Translations under genes and position numbers: made by a program
Notes under the pieces: model-generated
Told to the model about the DNA's origin: nothing
Database searches by the model: none
The model's input: only the letters and a program-made list of their open reading frames with translations
NCBI GenBank assembly: GCA_902619825.1
Contig: CACNFT010000001.1
Span: 72,620 to 135,528 of the forward strand
From: an uncultured Candidatus Actinomarina sp.
GTDB lineage: Bacteria > Actinomycetota > Acidimicrobiia > Actinomarinales > Actinomarinaceae
Direction: 5' to 3'
Length of the DNA: 62,909 nt
Shown: positions 30,430-39,022 of the stretch, one piece after another
Layout of the letters: each line of letters opens with the position of its first letter
How positions within the stretch are numbered: the first letter of the stretch is position 1

Positions 30430-31047
30430 TTATTTTTTGTCTGCTAACTCCCTTTGAGTTAGTACTTCATCTACTATACCGTATTCCAACGCTTCTTGCG
30501 CGGTCATCCAAAAATCTCTATCTGTATCAACTGAAATTTGTTCAATGTCTTTCTTAGTAAAATCTGCCAAAAGACCATTAATTTGATTCCTCATGTCTGT
30601 AATCAATTTTGCTTGAATTTCAATGTCTTTCGAGGTTCCTTCAGCCCCTCCTGCTGGTTGGTGCAACATAATTCTTGCATGTGGAAGTGAGTATCTTTTA
30701 CCTGGGGTTCCACCAGCTAAAATAACAGCACCAGCTGATGCAGCAAGTCCCATACAGACTGTTGCAACGTCTGGCTTAATGTATTTCATTGTGTCGTAAA
30801 TTGCAAACAATGATGTAATTGAGCCACCTGGAGAGTTTATATATACGTAGATATCTTTATCAGGATCTTCTGACTCTAGGTGTAAAAGCTGTGCCATAAT
30901 TAGGTTTGCGACTCCATCATCAATAGGAGTACCAAGAAATATTATTCTATCTTTTAAAAGCCTTGAATAAATATCGAAAGCTCTTTCGCCTCTATTTGTG
31001 TTCTCAATAACTGTAGGTACAACATAATTTGAAGGCTCTTTTTTCAT
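30430..31047 (-). CDS. clpP: ATP-dependent Clp protease proteolytic subunit
   Basis: Serine protease barrel. The catalytic serine is in [14 protein letters not shown], the histidine in [13 protein letters not shown], and the aspartate in the DTDRDFWM segment. I start it at [15 protein letters not shown]; the frame is open 25 codons further up but that part lies inside tig. Family proteins are about 200 residues, matching this choice (205). The start overlaps or abuts the tig stop. Confidence 0.97.
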   Translation of the reverse strand: MKKEPSNYVVPTVIENTNRGERAFDIYSRLLKDRIIFLGTPIDDGVANLIMAQLLHLESEDPDKDIYVYINSPGGSITSLFAIYDTMKYIKPDVATVCMGLAASAGAVILAGGTPGKRYSLPHARIMLHQPAGGAEGTSKDIEIQAKLITDMRNQINGLLADFTKKDIEQISVDTDRDFWMTAQEALEYGIVDEVLTQRELADKK

Positions 31048-31048
31048 G

Positions 31049-32365
31049 TTATTCTTCCTCTCTTGTATCTGTATCTTGATTGTACACATCTTGAAGATAT
31101 ACTTTTTCACCATTTTGGTCAACTGAGCTTCCGGACTTCAAAACATGCAACATAGCCTTATTTCTCAGTGATTCAGCCTCTAAATTTAATCTACGAGTAG
31201 TAATTTCAACTTCATCATCACTTTCCAGAGTCTTTAAATGTTCCTCGATAAGATCGGTGTCTTCTTTTTCCAATTTGAGATCTAAATCCTCAATAACCTT
31301 ATCCAATATAACTACCATTGTTAAATTTCTTGTTGCCTGCTTGTTCAAATCATCCCTTAAAGCTTCTTCAGTTAAGCCAGTGACTTGAAAATAGTCTTCC
31401 ATTTTTATATTATTTTGAGCTAACTCGGCAATAAAATTTTGAAGAATACTGTCCATTTCAGCAATCACTAATTGTTCGGGTAAGGCTATTTTGGCCTCTT
31501 CAATCAATTTATTTGTTAGTTCGGCTTGATACTGAGAAGCAACTTGTCTTTTTTTTATCATCTCGATATTTTTTTCTAGTTCTTCCCTTAAGTGTTTAAT
31601 ATCATCAAATTCTGTCGTGTCAGAAACCCATTCATCGGTAAATTCAGGAAGAATCTTTTCCCTTACTTCTTTCACTAAAACTGTTATCTCAACATCTTCT
31701 AGCTGTAATTGTGGAATATTATCGTTAAATTTAACAATTGCTCCTGGCGAAACGCCAATCAACTTTGAATCAAGCTGTTGGGTAAGCATATTTGTACCAA
31801 CTTCGTATAGGTAATCGTTGTATACAAAGTCTTTTACCTCTTCTCCATTTTTGCTTCCTGAAATATTGACCAATCCATAATCTCCATTATCTAGAGACCT
31901 TTCAACTTTTGATACTTCAGCAAATTGTGATCGGACTCTGTCAATCTGATCATCCATTTCTTCATCTGTAGGTTTTATGGATTCAACTTCAACTTCTTGA
32001 TCTAATTTAGGCAGTTTTGATAGTACAGGCCAAAGAGTAATTAGTACCTCAATCTCATAATTTTTATCTTTCTTATCTATCTTTTTAATAACTGGTCTTG
32101 TAGCTGGATTTATTTCTTCATCTTTTAAAATCGTGAAGAGATTTTCTGGAAGATACATCTCAATTGCCTCTTCATTGATTGCATCTTCTCCAACCTCTCT
32201 GGTAACTATATTTGCTGGTATTTTTCCAGGTCTGAACCCTTTAATATTTAAATTTTTTGATATTTTATTAATTGCTTCATTCTTGTACTGTTCAAGATCT
32301 TGGAAATCAACTTTTATATCAAGTTGTTTTTCAAAATCGCCCGCATTCTTTACTTTATATTTCAA
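31049..32365 (-). CDS. tig: Trigger factor
   Basis: Ribosome-bound chaperone and prolyl isomerase. The N-terminal ribosome-binding motif GFRPGKIP is at about residues 43-50, the FKBP-like domain follows (DYGLVNISG to [14 protein letters not shown]), then a long helical C-terminal domain. The 438-residue length is normal. The reading frame runs on into tRNA-His, but the real start is TTG at 32365-32363 (first residues [11 protein letters not shown]), with AGGAG 5 nt upstream. It heads the tig-clpP-clpX-valS run. Confidence 0.95.
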   Translation of the reverse strand: MKYKVKNAGDFEKQLDIKVDFQDLEQYKNEAINKISKNLNIKGFRPGKIPANIVTREVGEDAINEEAIEMYLPENLFTILKDEEINPATRPVIKKIDKKDKNYEIEVLITLWPVLSKLPKLDQEVEVESIKPTDEEMDDQIDRVRSQFAEVSKVERSLDNGDYGLVNISGSKNGEEVKDFVYNDYLYEVGTNMLTQQLDSKLIGVSPGAIVKFNDNIPQLQLEDVEITVLVKEVREKILPEFTDEWVSDTTEFDDIKHLREELEKNIEMIKKRQVASQYQAELTNKLIEEAKIALPEQLVIAEMDSILQNFIAELAQNNIKMEDYFQVTGLTEEALRDDLNKQATRNLTMVVILDKVIEDLDLKLEKEDTDLIEEHLKTLESDDEVEITTRRLNLEAESLRNKAMLHVLKSGSSVDQNGEKVYLQDVYNQDTDTREEE

Positions 32366-32383
32366 TTGTTCTCCTAAATAAGG

Positions 32384-32461
32384 TGGGGTGACCGACGGGA
32401 TTCGAACCCGCGACCTCCTGGACCACAACCAGGCGCTCTAACCAAACTGAGCTACGATCAC
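32384..32461 (-). tRNA. tRNA-His (GTG)
   Basis: The acceptor stem pairs GTGATCG with CGGTCAC, with discriminator C. The anticodon loop TTGTGGT carries GTG. The T-arm contains GGGTTCGAATCCC. A G precedes position 1 (32462), as needed for histidine identity. The 3' CCA is genome-encoded (32384-32386), unlike the neighbouring tRNAs. Confidence 0.97.
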
Positions 32462-32466
32462 CACGG

Positions 32467-32540
32467 CGCTCTCGATAGGACTCGAACCTATAACCTACAG
32501 ATTAGAAGTCTGTTGCTCTATCCATTTGAGCTACGAGAGC
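32467..32540 (-). tRNA. tRNA-Arg (TCT)
   Basis: The acceptor stem pairs GCTCTCG with CGAGAGC, with discriminator G. The anticodon loop CTTCTAA carries TCT, reading AGA/AGG. The T-arm contains AGGTTCGAGTCCT. CCA is not encoded. It lies 5 bp upstream of tRNA-His in the same direction. Confidence 0.96.
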
Positions 32541-32546
32541 CTCTCG

Positions 32547-32617
32547 AGCGGGTGAAGGGAATCGAACCCTCATAGCCAGCTTGGAAGGCTGGAGCTTTGC
32601 CATTAAGCTACACCCGC
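32547..32617 (-). tRNA. tRNA-Gly (TCC)
   Basis: The acceptor stem pairs GCGGGTG with CACCCGC, with discriminator T. The anticodon loop CTTCCAA carries TCC. The D-arm is short (TAGCTTAATGGCAAAGC). CCA is not encoded. Confidence 0.96.
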
Positions 32618-32622
32618 GCTAG

Positions 32623-32697
32623 TCGGGCTGGTGAGATTCGAACTCACGACCTCCTGCTCCCAAAGCAGGCGCTCTAGCCAAGCTGAGCCACAGCCCG
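32623..32697 (-). tRNA. tRNA-Pro (TGG)
   Basis: The acceptor stem pairs CGGGCTG with CAGCCCG, with discriminator A. The anticodon loop TTTGGGA carries TGG. It is the first gene of the minus-strand tRNA run Pro-Gly-Arg-His, upstream of tig. CCA is not encoded. Confidence 0.96.
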
Positions 32698-32707
32698 CAC
32701 GTCTAAT

Positions 32708-32741
32708 TATTGTTCCATGATAACGCTTTTATGGAAACAAT
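32708..32741. repeat. Inverted repeat between divergent tRNA operons
   Basis: ATTGTTCCAT and ATGGAAACAAT form an inverted repeat (one extra base in the right arm) around a 13-14 base centre, in the 95-bp gap between tRNA-Pro (minus) and tRNA-Lys (plus). There is no T-run in either direction, so it is more likely an operator or promoter-associated element than a terminator. Confidence 0.4.
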
Positions 32742-32792
32742 AAATCAAAAAATTTATAGTTAAGTATTATGAGTTAAGTTAATCTGTAAAAA

Positions 32793-32865
32793 GGGTCGCT
32801 AGCTCAATTGGCAGAGCAACGGACTCTTAATCCGCAGGTTCGGGGTTCAAGTCCCCGGCGACCCA
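32793..32865 (+). tRNA. tRNA-Lys (CTT)
   Basis: The acceptor stem pairs GGGTCGC with GCGACCC, with discriminator A. The anticodon loop CTCTTAA carries CTT, reading AAG. The T-arm contains GGGGTTCAAGTCCCC. CCA is not encoded. It is divergent from the Pro-Gly-Arg-His run. Confidence 0.97.
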
Positions 32866-32876
32866 CGCGACATTTA

Positions 32877-32959
32877 GCGGATGTGGCGGAACTGGTAGAC
32901 GCGCTAGATTTAGGATCTAGTGAGCTTTGCTCGTGGAGGTTCGAGTCCTCTCATCCGCA
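32877..32959 (+). tRNA. tRNA-Leu (TAG)
   Basis: Class II tRNA of 83 nt. The acceptor stem pairs GCGGATG with CATCCGC. The anticodon loop TTTAGGA carries TAG. The variable arm is long (GAGCTTTGCTC core). It lies 11 bp after tRNA-Lys, and its 3' end is close to the convergent thioesterase gene. Confidence 0.96.
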
Positions 32960-32966
32960 CAAATAG

Positions 32967-33458
32967 TTAGAAAACTTGAACAACAAGTTCAGTTGATGAA
33001 GCTGTAGCCAAAAGTTTTCCGTTCATATCTTTAAGCTCTCCGGATACAAAAATTACTTTTCTGCCAAGTTTATCTATCTTACCAGTGGCTACAATTTCAC
33101 CAGTTTCAACAGTAATCTGACTTAAATAATTTACTTTGATATCTGTTGTTAAAGCTATAAATCCTTTATCTAAATTACATTGTGCTGAGATGCTGTTGCA
33201 TGAATCTAAAAGTGTCGCTGCGAGTCCACCGTGAACACTACCAATAGGGTTATAGTGAAATTCTTCAGCTTTACAATAAAAAGATGCATGTCCATCCTCA
33301 TCTATTTCAATTTTTGTAAACCCCATTAATGACCCAATACCAGTTAGATTTGGTGGATACTCTCTCAACAACTTTCGACGTTCTTCTCTATCAAGATTTA
33401 ACAACTTTTCTGCGAAATCTTTTGGTGTCTCCCATGAGTGAGTTCTTTCATTCATCAT
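32967..33458 (-). CDS. PaaI-family hotdog thioesterase
   Basis: 163-residue single hotdog domain, likely hydrolysing an acyl- or aryl-CoA. The core motif NPIGSVHGGLAATLLDSCNSISAQC is the PaaI/4HBT signature (HGG plus the acidic residue in the following helix), followed by TDIKVNYLSQI and GKIDKLGRKVIFVSGEL. It overlaps the acs 3' end by 11 bp, so it is probably co-transcribed with acetyl-CoA synthetase. The natural substrate cannot be read from the sequence. Confidence 0.85.
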   Translation of the reverse strand: MMNERTHSWETPKDFAEKLLNLDREERRKLLREYPPNLTGIGSLMGFTKIEIDEDGHASFYCKAEEFHYNPIGSVHGGLAATLLDSCNSISAQCNLDKGFIALTTDIKVNYLSQITVETGEIVATGKIDKLGRKVIFVSGELKDMNGKLLATASSTELVVQVF

Positions 33459-35394
33459 CTGACTCTAACGATCTAGTTTGCAATTCTGAGACAATATCTG
33501 CGTTTGCCAATGTTGTAACGTCTCCTAGTTTTCTTTCCTCTGAAATATCTTTTAGCAATCTTCTCATTATCTTCCCACTTCTAGTTTTTGGAAGGTCGTT
33601 TGTTATTACAATGCTTTTTGGTTTTGCGATAGGTCCTATCTTATCACTTACATGTTGTCTTAAAGTAATTATCAATTCTTCATTTCCTTCAAATCCACTG
33701 ATTAAAGTAACAAAAGCAGCAATTGCCTCACCAGAAATTTCATCAGCTCTTCCTATTACAGCAGCCTCTGCAACAGATTCATGTGCAACAAGCGCACTTT
33801 CAACCTCAGCCGTTGAGATTCTATGGCCGGAAATATTCATAACATCATCAACTCTTCCTAAAAGCCAGAAGTATCCATCATCATCATATTTTGCACCATC
33901 TCCTGCAAAATACATACCGTCATACTTTGACCAATAAGTGTCGATATATCTTTTTTCATCACCAAATACTGTTCTAAGCATTGACGGCCAAGGTGTCTTG
34001 ATTGCTAAATATCCCCCTTCACCCTTTGATACTTCATTTCCATTTTCATCAACAACAACTGCATCTACGCCTGGCATTGGACCACATGCTGACCCCGGTT
34101 TAGTACTAGTAATACCTGGTAGTGGTGTAATCATTATTGAACCAGTCTCCGTCTGCCACCATGTATCTACAATTGCACATGATTCACTTCCTATGTTTTC
34201 GTGGTACCACATCCAGGCTTCTGGATTAATTGGCTCTCCAACAGTACCTAACAATCTGAGTGACGTTAGGTCATGTGCTTGCGGATGTGCAACTCCCCAC
34301 TTCATAAAAGCTCTGATTGCAGTTGGGGCAGTGTAAAAAATATTTACTTTATATTTTTCTACGATACTCCATAATCTTTTTTCATCTGGTGCGTTTGGTG
34401 CACCCTCATACATAACACTTGTTGTTTTGTTTGCTAAAGGACCATACACAATATAGCTATGACCTGTTACCCAACCACAGTCTGCGGCACACCAATAGAT
34501 GTCATCTTCCTTTACATCAAATACTGCAGAATGTGTTGTAGTAACACCAGTAAGATATCCAGCCTGTGTGTGGACGATTCCTTTTGGCTTAGCTGTTGTA
34601 CCTGATGTATAGAGGATATATAACATGTCCTCTGCGTTCATTACTTCAGGTTCACAATCAGCTTCCTGCTTATCTACAAGTTCGCTATACCAGTAGTCTC
34701 TGCCATCAACCATTGTTACTTCATTCTCAGTTCTCTTTACAACTATTACGCTATCTATATGATCGGTAAGCTTTAGGGAGTCATCCACATTCTGTTTTAG
34801 AGGAACAATGTCTCCCCTTCTCCATGCACCATCTGCTGTAATTACAACTTTTGCTTCGGCATCATTAATTCTGTCAGCTAGAGCTTCTGCAGAAAAACCT
34901 CCGAATACTACAGAATGGACGGCACCTATTCTTGCGCAGGCGAGCATGGAGATCACAATTTCAGGTGTCATACCAAGGTAAATTGCGATTCTATCACCTT
35001 TCTTAACACCAAGCTCTTTGAGGCCGTTTGAAAGCTTACAGACCCTCTCATAAAGATCTTGATAGGTTATTTCTTGAGAGTCTCCTGGTTCTCCCTCCCA
35101 GTAGAAAGCAATTCTGTCTGCATCAGTCTCTAAATGACGGTCAAGACAATTGTATGCGAGGTTGAGTTCTCCATCCTTAAACCATTTATAAAAAGGTGCA
35201 TCTGAGTCGTCCAAAATCTCTTTGGGTTCTTTGTACCAGGTGATTCTCTCTAAAGCTTGTTTTTGCCAGTAAGCGAGTCTGTCTTCATTGGCTAGATCAA
35301 ACCATTCTTGTGTAGCGTTTGCATTCTCTACAATGCTTGATGGAGGGTCAAAAGTTCTATCTTCTCCAAGTAAATTTTCAATTTTTTCAGACAT
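33448..35394 (-). CDS. acs: Acetyl-CoA synthetase
   Basis: AMP-forming enzyme that activates acetate to acetyl-CoA. The 648-residue length fits. Visible motifs are VVFGGFSAEALADRI, the P-loop YTSGTTAKPKGIVHT, WWQTETGSIMITPLPG (the tryptophan that limits the acyl pocket to acetate), and the C-terminal KTRSGKIMRRLL with the acetylatable lysine. It lies 31 bp after citramalate synthase, whose reaction also consumes acetyl-CoA. Confidence 0.97.
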   Translation of the reverse strand: MSEKIENLLGEDRTFDPPSSIVENANATQEWFDLANEDRLAYWQKQALERITWYKEPKEILDDSDAPFYKWFKDGELNLAYNCLDRHLETDADRIAFYWEGEPGDSQEITYQDLYERVCKLSNGLKELGVKKGDRIAIYLGMTPEIVISMLACARIGAVHSVVFGGFSAEALADRINDAEAKVVITADGAWRRGDIVPLKQNVDDSLKLTDHIDSVIVVKRTENEVTMVDGRDYWYSELVDKQEADCEPEVMNAEDMLYILYTSGTTAKPKGIVHTQAGYLTGVTTTHSAVFDVKEDDIYWCAADCGWVTGHSYIVYGPLANKTTSVMYEGAPNAPDEKRLWSIVEKYKVNIFYTAPTAIRAFMKWGVAHPQAHDLTSLRLLGTVGEPINPEAWMWYHENIGSESCAIVDTWWQTETGSIMITPLPGITSTKPGSACGPMPGVDAVVVDENGNEVSKGEGGYLAIKTPWPSMLRTVFGDEKRYIDTYWSKYDGMYFAGDGAKYDDDGYFWLLGRVDDVMNISGHRISTAEVESALVAHESVAEAAVIGRADEISGEAIAAFVTLISGFEGNEELIITLRQHVSDKIGPIAKPKSIVITNDLPKTRSGKIMRRLLKDISEERKLGDVTTLANADIVSELQTRSLESDDE

Positions 35395-35425
35395 TTTTTA
35401 ATTACCTAACGTAATTATAAAAATT

Positions 35426-36988
35426 TTATGATGAACTTTCCATAAAATAATAATTAAAGCCATCACATAAAGCATTCCAAGATGCATTAATTATATTTTC
35501 GTGAACACCAATAGTGCTCCAATTTATCTCGCCATCTGTAAATTCAACGAGAACTCTTGTTTTTGCCTCAGTTCCATCTGAAGAGTCAATGATTCTGACT
35601 TTATAGTCAGTTAATTTAATCTTATCTACATCCGGATAGTTTTTATTCAAGGCAGATTTCAAAGCTTTATTTAAAGCATCGACAGGACCAACTCCCTCTC
35701 CTGTTGTTACGAATCTTTCTTCATCTACAGATATTTTACAAACAGCTTCTGAAACAACGTTTTCAGAGTTTCTTCTTTCTGAATACACTCTGAAACTTTC
35801 AAAATCAAAAAAAGATGGCTCTTCTCCTTTGATCTTTTTCATTAATAAATATAGAGAACCATCAGCAGCCTCAAACTGAAACCCTTGATATTCAAGATCT
35901 TGTACTTGCTCAATAAGATTTTTTGCATCATCGTTTGTAAGTTCTATTCCAAATTCTTTTGCTTTAGTAATTACACTTGCTCTTCCAGCTAACTCAGAGA
36001 CAGTAGTTCTTGTGTAATTTCCTACCTGACTTGCGTTTATGTGCTCATAGAGAGTATTGTCTTTTGACATACCAGAAGCATGAAGTCCTGCCTTATGTGT
36101 GAAGGCAGATGAACCAACATAAGGATGTCTTGAGTCAATAGCGATATTTACTAATTCCGCAATGTGATTTGCTATAGGAGTTAGTTTTTCAAGTGACTCT
36201 TCAGGCACTGTCTCAAAGTCCATTTTTAAAGAGAGGTTAGGAATAAGAGTACAGAGATCTGCATTACCAGTACGCTCGCCATAACCATTCATAGTCCCTT
36301 GAACATGTTCCACACCGAGGTTTACTGCAGCTAAAGAGTTTGTAACTGCACATCCATTGTCATTTTGAAAGTGAACACCAAATGATTGATCGGGGTACTT
36401 TTCCACGATTGGCGTTAAAAGATCCGTGACCTCATGAGGAAGTGTTCCTCCGTTGGTGTCACAAAATATAAAACAATCAATTCCCTCTTTTACTACTGCA
36501 TCTAGAATTTTCAAAGTAGTAGCTGAATCCTCTTTCAAACCATCAAAGAAATGTTCTGCATCAAAAAATACTTTTCGTCCATTATCTTTTAGATATTTAA
36601 CGGTGTCTGTAGCCATTAGAATCGCACTGTCTACATCAGTCTCCAAAGCCTTTGTAATGTGGAGATTGGATGATTTACCTACAATGCAGACGTACTCTGT
36701 TTCAGAATCAATAAGTGCCTGTACTTGTGGATCGTCTTCAACTTTTACATTTAATTTTCTTGTAGAACCAAAACTAACTAATTTTGCATTCTCAAGCTTT
36801 AAATCTTTTTTTGATTTATCAAAAAACTCTTTTTCCTTAGGTGATGCTCCAGGCCATCCACCTTCAATATAATCAACACCCAACTCGTCAATTAACTTAG
36901 CAATAGCTAATTTATCCTTTACTGATGGGGAGATTCCCTCCTGTTGAAACCCATCTCTAAGTGTCGTATCAAATATGTCTATCTTCAT
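35426..36988 (-). CDS. cimA: (R)-citramalate synthase
   Basis: Condenses pyruvate with acetyl-CoA to citramalate, the entry to the threonine-independent isoleucine pathway. The 520-residue DRE-TIM metallolyase starts MKIDIFDTTLRDGFQQEG, with VHFQNDNGCAV and YGERTGNADLC in the barrel and a C-terminal regulatory LeuA-dimer domain from about residue 390. The start is ATG 36988, with GGAAGAAG upstream; an earlier in-frame ATG (37018) would be translated through the terminator hairpin and its U-run and is rejected. Expression is probably controlled by the leader-peptide attenuator just upstream. Confidence 0.93.
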   Translation of the reverse strand: MKIDIFDTTLRDGFQQEGISPSVKDKLAIAKLIDELGVDYIEGGWPGASPKEKEFFDKSKKDLKLENAKLVSFGSTRKLNVKVEDDPQVQALIDSETEYVCIVGKSSNLHITKALETDVDSAILMATDTVKYLKDNGRKVFFDAEHFFDGLKEDSATTLKILDAVVKEGIDCFIFCDTNGGTLPHEVTDLLTPIVEKYPDQSFGVHFQNDNGCAVTNSLAAVNLGVEHVQGTMNGYGERTGNADLCTLIPNLSLKMDFETVPEESLEKLTPIANHIAELVNIAIDSRHPYVGSSAFTHKAGLHASGMSKDNTLYEHINASQVGNYTRTTVSELAGRASVITKAKEFGIELTNDDAKNLIEQVQDLEYQGFQFEAADGSLYLLMKKIKGEEPSFFDFESFRVYSERRNSENVVSEAVCKISVDEERFVTTGEGVGPVDALNKALKSALNKNYPDVDKIKLTDYKVRIIDSSDGTEAKTRVLVEFTDGEINWSTIGVHENIINASWNALCDGFNYYFMESSS

Positions 36989-37000
36989 TCGTCTTCTTCC

Positions 37001-37026
37001 AAAAAAAAACCCCTGCAACGCAAGGG
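37001..37026 (-). terminator. Attenuator terminator hairpin upstream of cimA
   Basis: On the minus strand a 7-bp stem CCCTTGC / GCAGGGG (one G-T pair) closes a GTT loop and is followed at once by a run of nine T. It ends 12 bp before the cimA ATG, inside the 5' leader, so it would cut transcription before the gene unless disrupted. Confidence 0.85.
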
Positions 37027-37027
37027 T

Positions 37028-37048
37028 AACAACGATAAGTTCGTTGTT
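37028..37048 (-). promoter_or_regulatory. Leader hairpin between leader peptide and terminator
   Basis: The perfect 8-bp stem AACAACGA / TCGTTGTT has a 5-base loop ACTTA and begins two bases after the leader-peptide stop codon. Its left-arm CAACG can also pair with the CGTTG inside the terminator, so it could take part in a switch between terminator and antiterminator forms. The exact mechanism is inferred. Confidence 0.65.
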
Positions 37049-37049
37049 C

Positions 37050-37076
37050 TTAAATAATAATTATGAAATTAATCAT
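37050..37076 (-). CDS. Isoleucine leader peptide of the cimA attenuator
   Basis: Eight-codon ORF: ATG ATT AAT TTC ATA ATT ATT and then ATT TAA, encoding M-I-N-F-I-I-I-I. Five of eight residues are isoleucine, the end product of the cimA pathway, and four of them are consecutive. The stop codon is directly followed by a hairpin and an intrinsic terminator in front of cimA. This is the layout of classical ribosome-stalling attenuators such as ilvGMEDA, his and trp leaders. A promoter places the transcript start at or next to the leader ATG. Confidence 0.8.
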   Translation of the reverse strand: MINFIIII

Positions 37077-37082
37077 GAATTC

Positions 37083-37110
37083 ATAATAGTTTCGATAATT
37101 TGCTTGTCTA
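37083..37110 (-). promoter_or_regulatory. Predicted promoter of the cimA leader transcript
   Basis: Minus strand: -35 TAGACA (37110-37105), 16-base spacer, -10 TATTAT (37088-37083). Six bases (GAATTC) separate the -10 box from the leader ATG, so the transcript would begin at the ATG itself, giving a leaderless leader peptide. Confidence 0.55.
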
Positions 37111-37122
37111 CAAAAAATATAT

Positions 37123-37695
37123 TTATTCTTTAAATGTCTCTCTCAATAACGTGAACATTTTCTCTGTTGCGATTTTCCTGTGACTGATTTTTGTCTTCTC
37201 CTCAAAACTTAGCTCAGCAAGAGTTTTGCCATCTACCTCAAAAACTGGGTCATACCCAAATCCATTATCCCCTCTTGGTGATGTCGTAATGGTACCTGGT
37301 AGAATTCCCTCAGTATCTAAACGATTGTTCCCATCAAAAAAATACAACACTGTTTGAAAAAAGGCATTTCTATTTTCTTCATTTTCCAAATTATTAAGCA
37401 ATTTTTGAATATTGTCTTCGGCTGTTGCAGTTTCACCTGCATATCTTGCTGTTTTTACTCCAGGCTCATTATTTAGAGCCTCTACAAATAATCCTGAGTC
37501 ATCTGAGATAACAGGGACATTATGTTTTTCAAAAATCTCTTCTGATTTTTTCTGAGCATTACCAATGATCGTATCTCTATCTTCGACAACATCTTCTAAA
37601 CTATCATCGAAAATAATTTCAAAATCTGAATCTGAGAAGATTTGCTTAATTTCTTCGAATTTGTTTTTATTTTTACTGGCAAATAAAATTTTCAT
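37123..37695 (-). CDS. rdgB: dITP/XTP pyrophosphatase (RdgB/Ham1)
   Basis: House-cleaning enzyme that removes dITP, XTP and related bases from the nucleotide pool. The 190-residue protein has FASKNKNKFEEIKQIF, ISDDSGLFVEALNNEPGV, and GDNGFGYDPVFEV with SHRKIA near the end. It overlaps rph by 4 bp. The rph-rdgB pair is widely conserved. Confidence 0.96.
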   Translation of the reverse strand: MKILFASKNKNKFEEIKQIFSDSDFEIIFDDSLEDVVEDRDTIIGNAQKKSEEIFEKHNVPVISDDSGLFVEALNNEPGVKTARYAGETATAEDNIQKLLNNLENEENRNAFFQTVLYFFDGNNRLDTEGILPGTITTSPRGDNGFGYDPVFEVDGKTLAELSFEEKTKISHRKIATEKMFTLLRETFKE

Positions 37696-38360
37696 ACATT
37701 TTTCTGTACGTCGAAAACTTTATTTACCTCATCTTTAGTCATCTCAAAAAGCTTGTCTAAGTCTTCCTTTGAGAATGGTTTCTGTTCAGCAGTTCCCTGA
37801 ATTTCTAGAATTTCGAAATTGTCATTGAGAACTAGATTTAAATCCACTTCAGCACTTGAATCTTTTTCATAATCCAGATCTGCGATAAATTCTCCATCGA
37901 CAATTCCTACTGACAAAGCTGCAATCTGGTTCGTTAGTGGATTCTGTACTAATTTCTTTTGTTCAACGAGATTATTGAATGTTTCATTAAGAGCGATCCA
38001 AGCACCATTAATTGAGGCCGTTCTTGTGCCTCCATCAGCATCTAGCACATCACAATCAACGGTTACTAAAAAACCATTGAGTATTGCTAGGTCACAAACT
38101 GATCTGAGTGACCTACCTATTAATCTTGAGATTTCTTTTGATCTTCCACCTTCGAATGATTTCCTTGATATTCTCTGATCTGAAGATCCAGGCAACATAT
38201 TGTATTCTGCTGTTAACCAACCCTTATCAGAGTTTTCAAGCCATCTTGGGACCTTATCAGCAATGGAAACAGTAATCAAAACTTTCGTGTTTCCAGATTC
38301 ATAAAGCACTGAAGTGTTTTCTGAATTAATAAAATCTTTGGTTACTTTTATATCTCGCAT
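37692..38360 (-). CDS. rph: Ribonuclease PH
   Basis: Phosphorolytic 3'-5' exoribonuclease that trims tRNA 3' ends, which fits the lack of encoded CCA in most tRNAs here. The 222-residue protein has VLITVSIADKVPRWL, GWLTAEYNMLPGSSDQR, EISRLIGRSLRSVCDL and VDCDVLDADGGTRTASI. It is a little shorter at the N-terminus than the usual 235-240 residues. Confidence 0.96.
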   Translation of the reverse strand: MRDIKVTKDFINSENTSVLYESGNTKVLITVSIADKVPRWLENSDKGWLTAEYNMLPGSSDQRISRKSFEGGRSKEISRLIGRSLRSVCDLAILNGFLVTVDCDVLDADGGTRTASINGAWIALNETFNNLVEQKKLVQNPLTNQIAALSVGIVDGEFIADLDYEKDSSAEVDLNLVLNDNFEILEIQGTAEQKPFSKEDLDKLFEMTKDEVNKVFDVQKNV

Positions 38361-38371
38361 AAATCTATTTC

Positions 38372-39022
38372 TTAAGGTGATAGTCTAGTTATTTCCCATG
38401 AATTATCATTTTTAACATAAATAAAGCGATCATGGGTTCTGCTTCTTCTACCCTGCCAAAACTCCCAGAAACTAATATCAATTGCATAGCCACCCCAATT
38501 GTCTGGTCTTGGAATATCTTTTCCTTCAAATTCTATTTCCAACTCTTTAATCCTGTCTTCAACCGTTTCTCTTCCTTCAATTTCAGTGCTTTGACTTGAT
38601 GCAATAGCACTTAGTTGTGCTCCCCTCGGTCTTGAAGCAAAGTAGTTATCAGATACCTCATCGGATGTTTTAGAAACTACGCCCTCAAGTCGAATTTGGC
38701 GATGTAACTCAGGCCAAAAGAATAATCCTGAAATATTTGGATTGTTTTCCATTTCCTGACCCTTGCTACTTCCATAATCTGAGTAGAAAACAAGTTTGTT
38801 GTCGACAATATCCTTAAACAGTACGTACCTTGATCTTGGTGTTCCCTCTTCGCTGATAGTAGATATCGCCATTGCATTTGCTTCATTAACCTCTGCGTCA
38901 ATAGCAATTTGAAACCATACATTAAACTGCTCTAAAGGATTGGTATCTAGATCTTCGATATTTAGTGGTTTGTCTTCGTACTCAACCCTAATTTTTTTAA
39001 CTTTGTCAGATATACTGTCCAT
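38372..39022 (-). CDS. pdxH: Pyridoxine/pyridoxamine 5'-phosphate oxidase
   Basis: FMN enzyme that forms pyridoxal 5'-phosphate. The 216-residue protein has AMAISTISEEGTPRSRYVLFKD, the FMN-site YSDYGSSKGQEME, FFWPELHRQIRLEG, and the C-terminal GRRSRTHDRF with the ending WEITRLSP. It immediately precedes rph and follows aconitase in one probable operon. Confidence 0.96.
   Translation of the reverse strand: MDSISDKVKKIRVEYEDKPLNIEDLDTNPLEQFNVWFQIAIDAEVNEANAMAISTISEEGTPRSRYVLFKDIVDNKLVFYSDYGSSKGQEMENNPNISGLFFWPELHRQIRLEGVVSKTSDEVSDNYFASRPRGAQLSAIASSQSTEIEGRETVEDRIKELEIEFEGKDIPRPDNWGGYAIDISFWEFWQGRRSRTHDRFIYVKNDNSWEITRLSP

Noticed and set aside
32366-32428. Upstream extension of the trigger-factor frame
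   Set aside because: It runs through tRNA-His; a TTG with a good SD at 32365 is the better start.
36989-37018. Earlier start of citramalate synthase (MQGFFFGRRR)
   Set aside because: These codons are the terminator stem and its U-run; ATG 36988 has an SD and matches the family.
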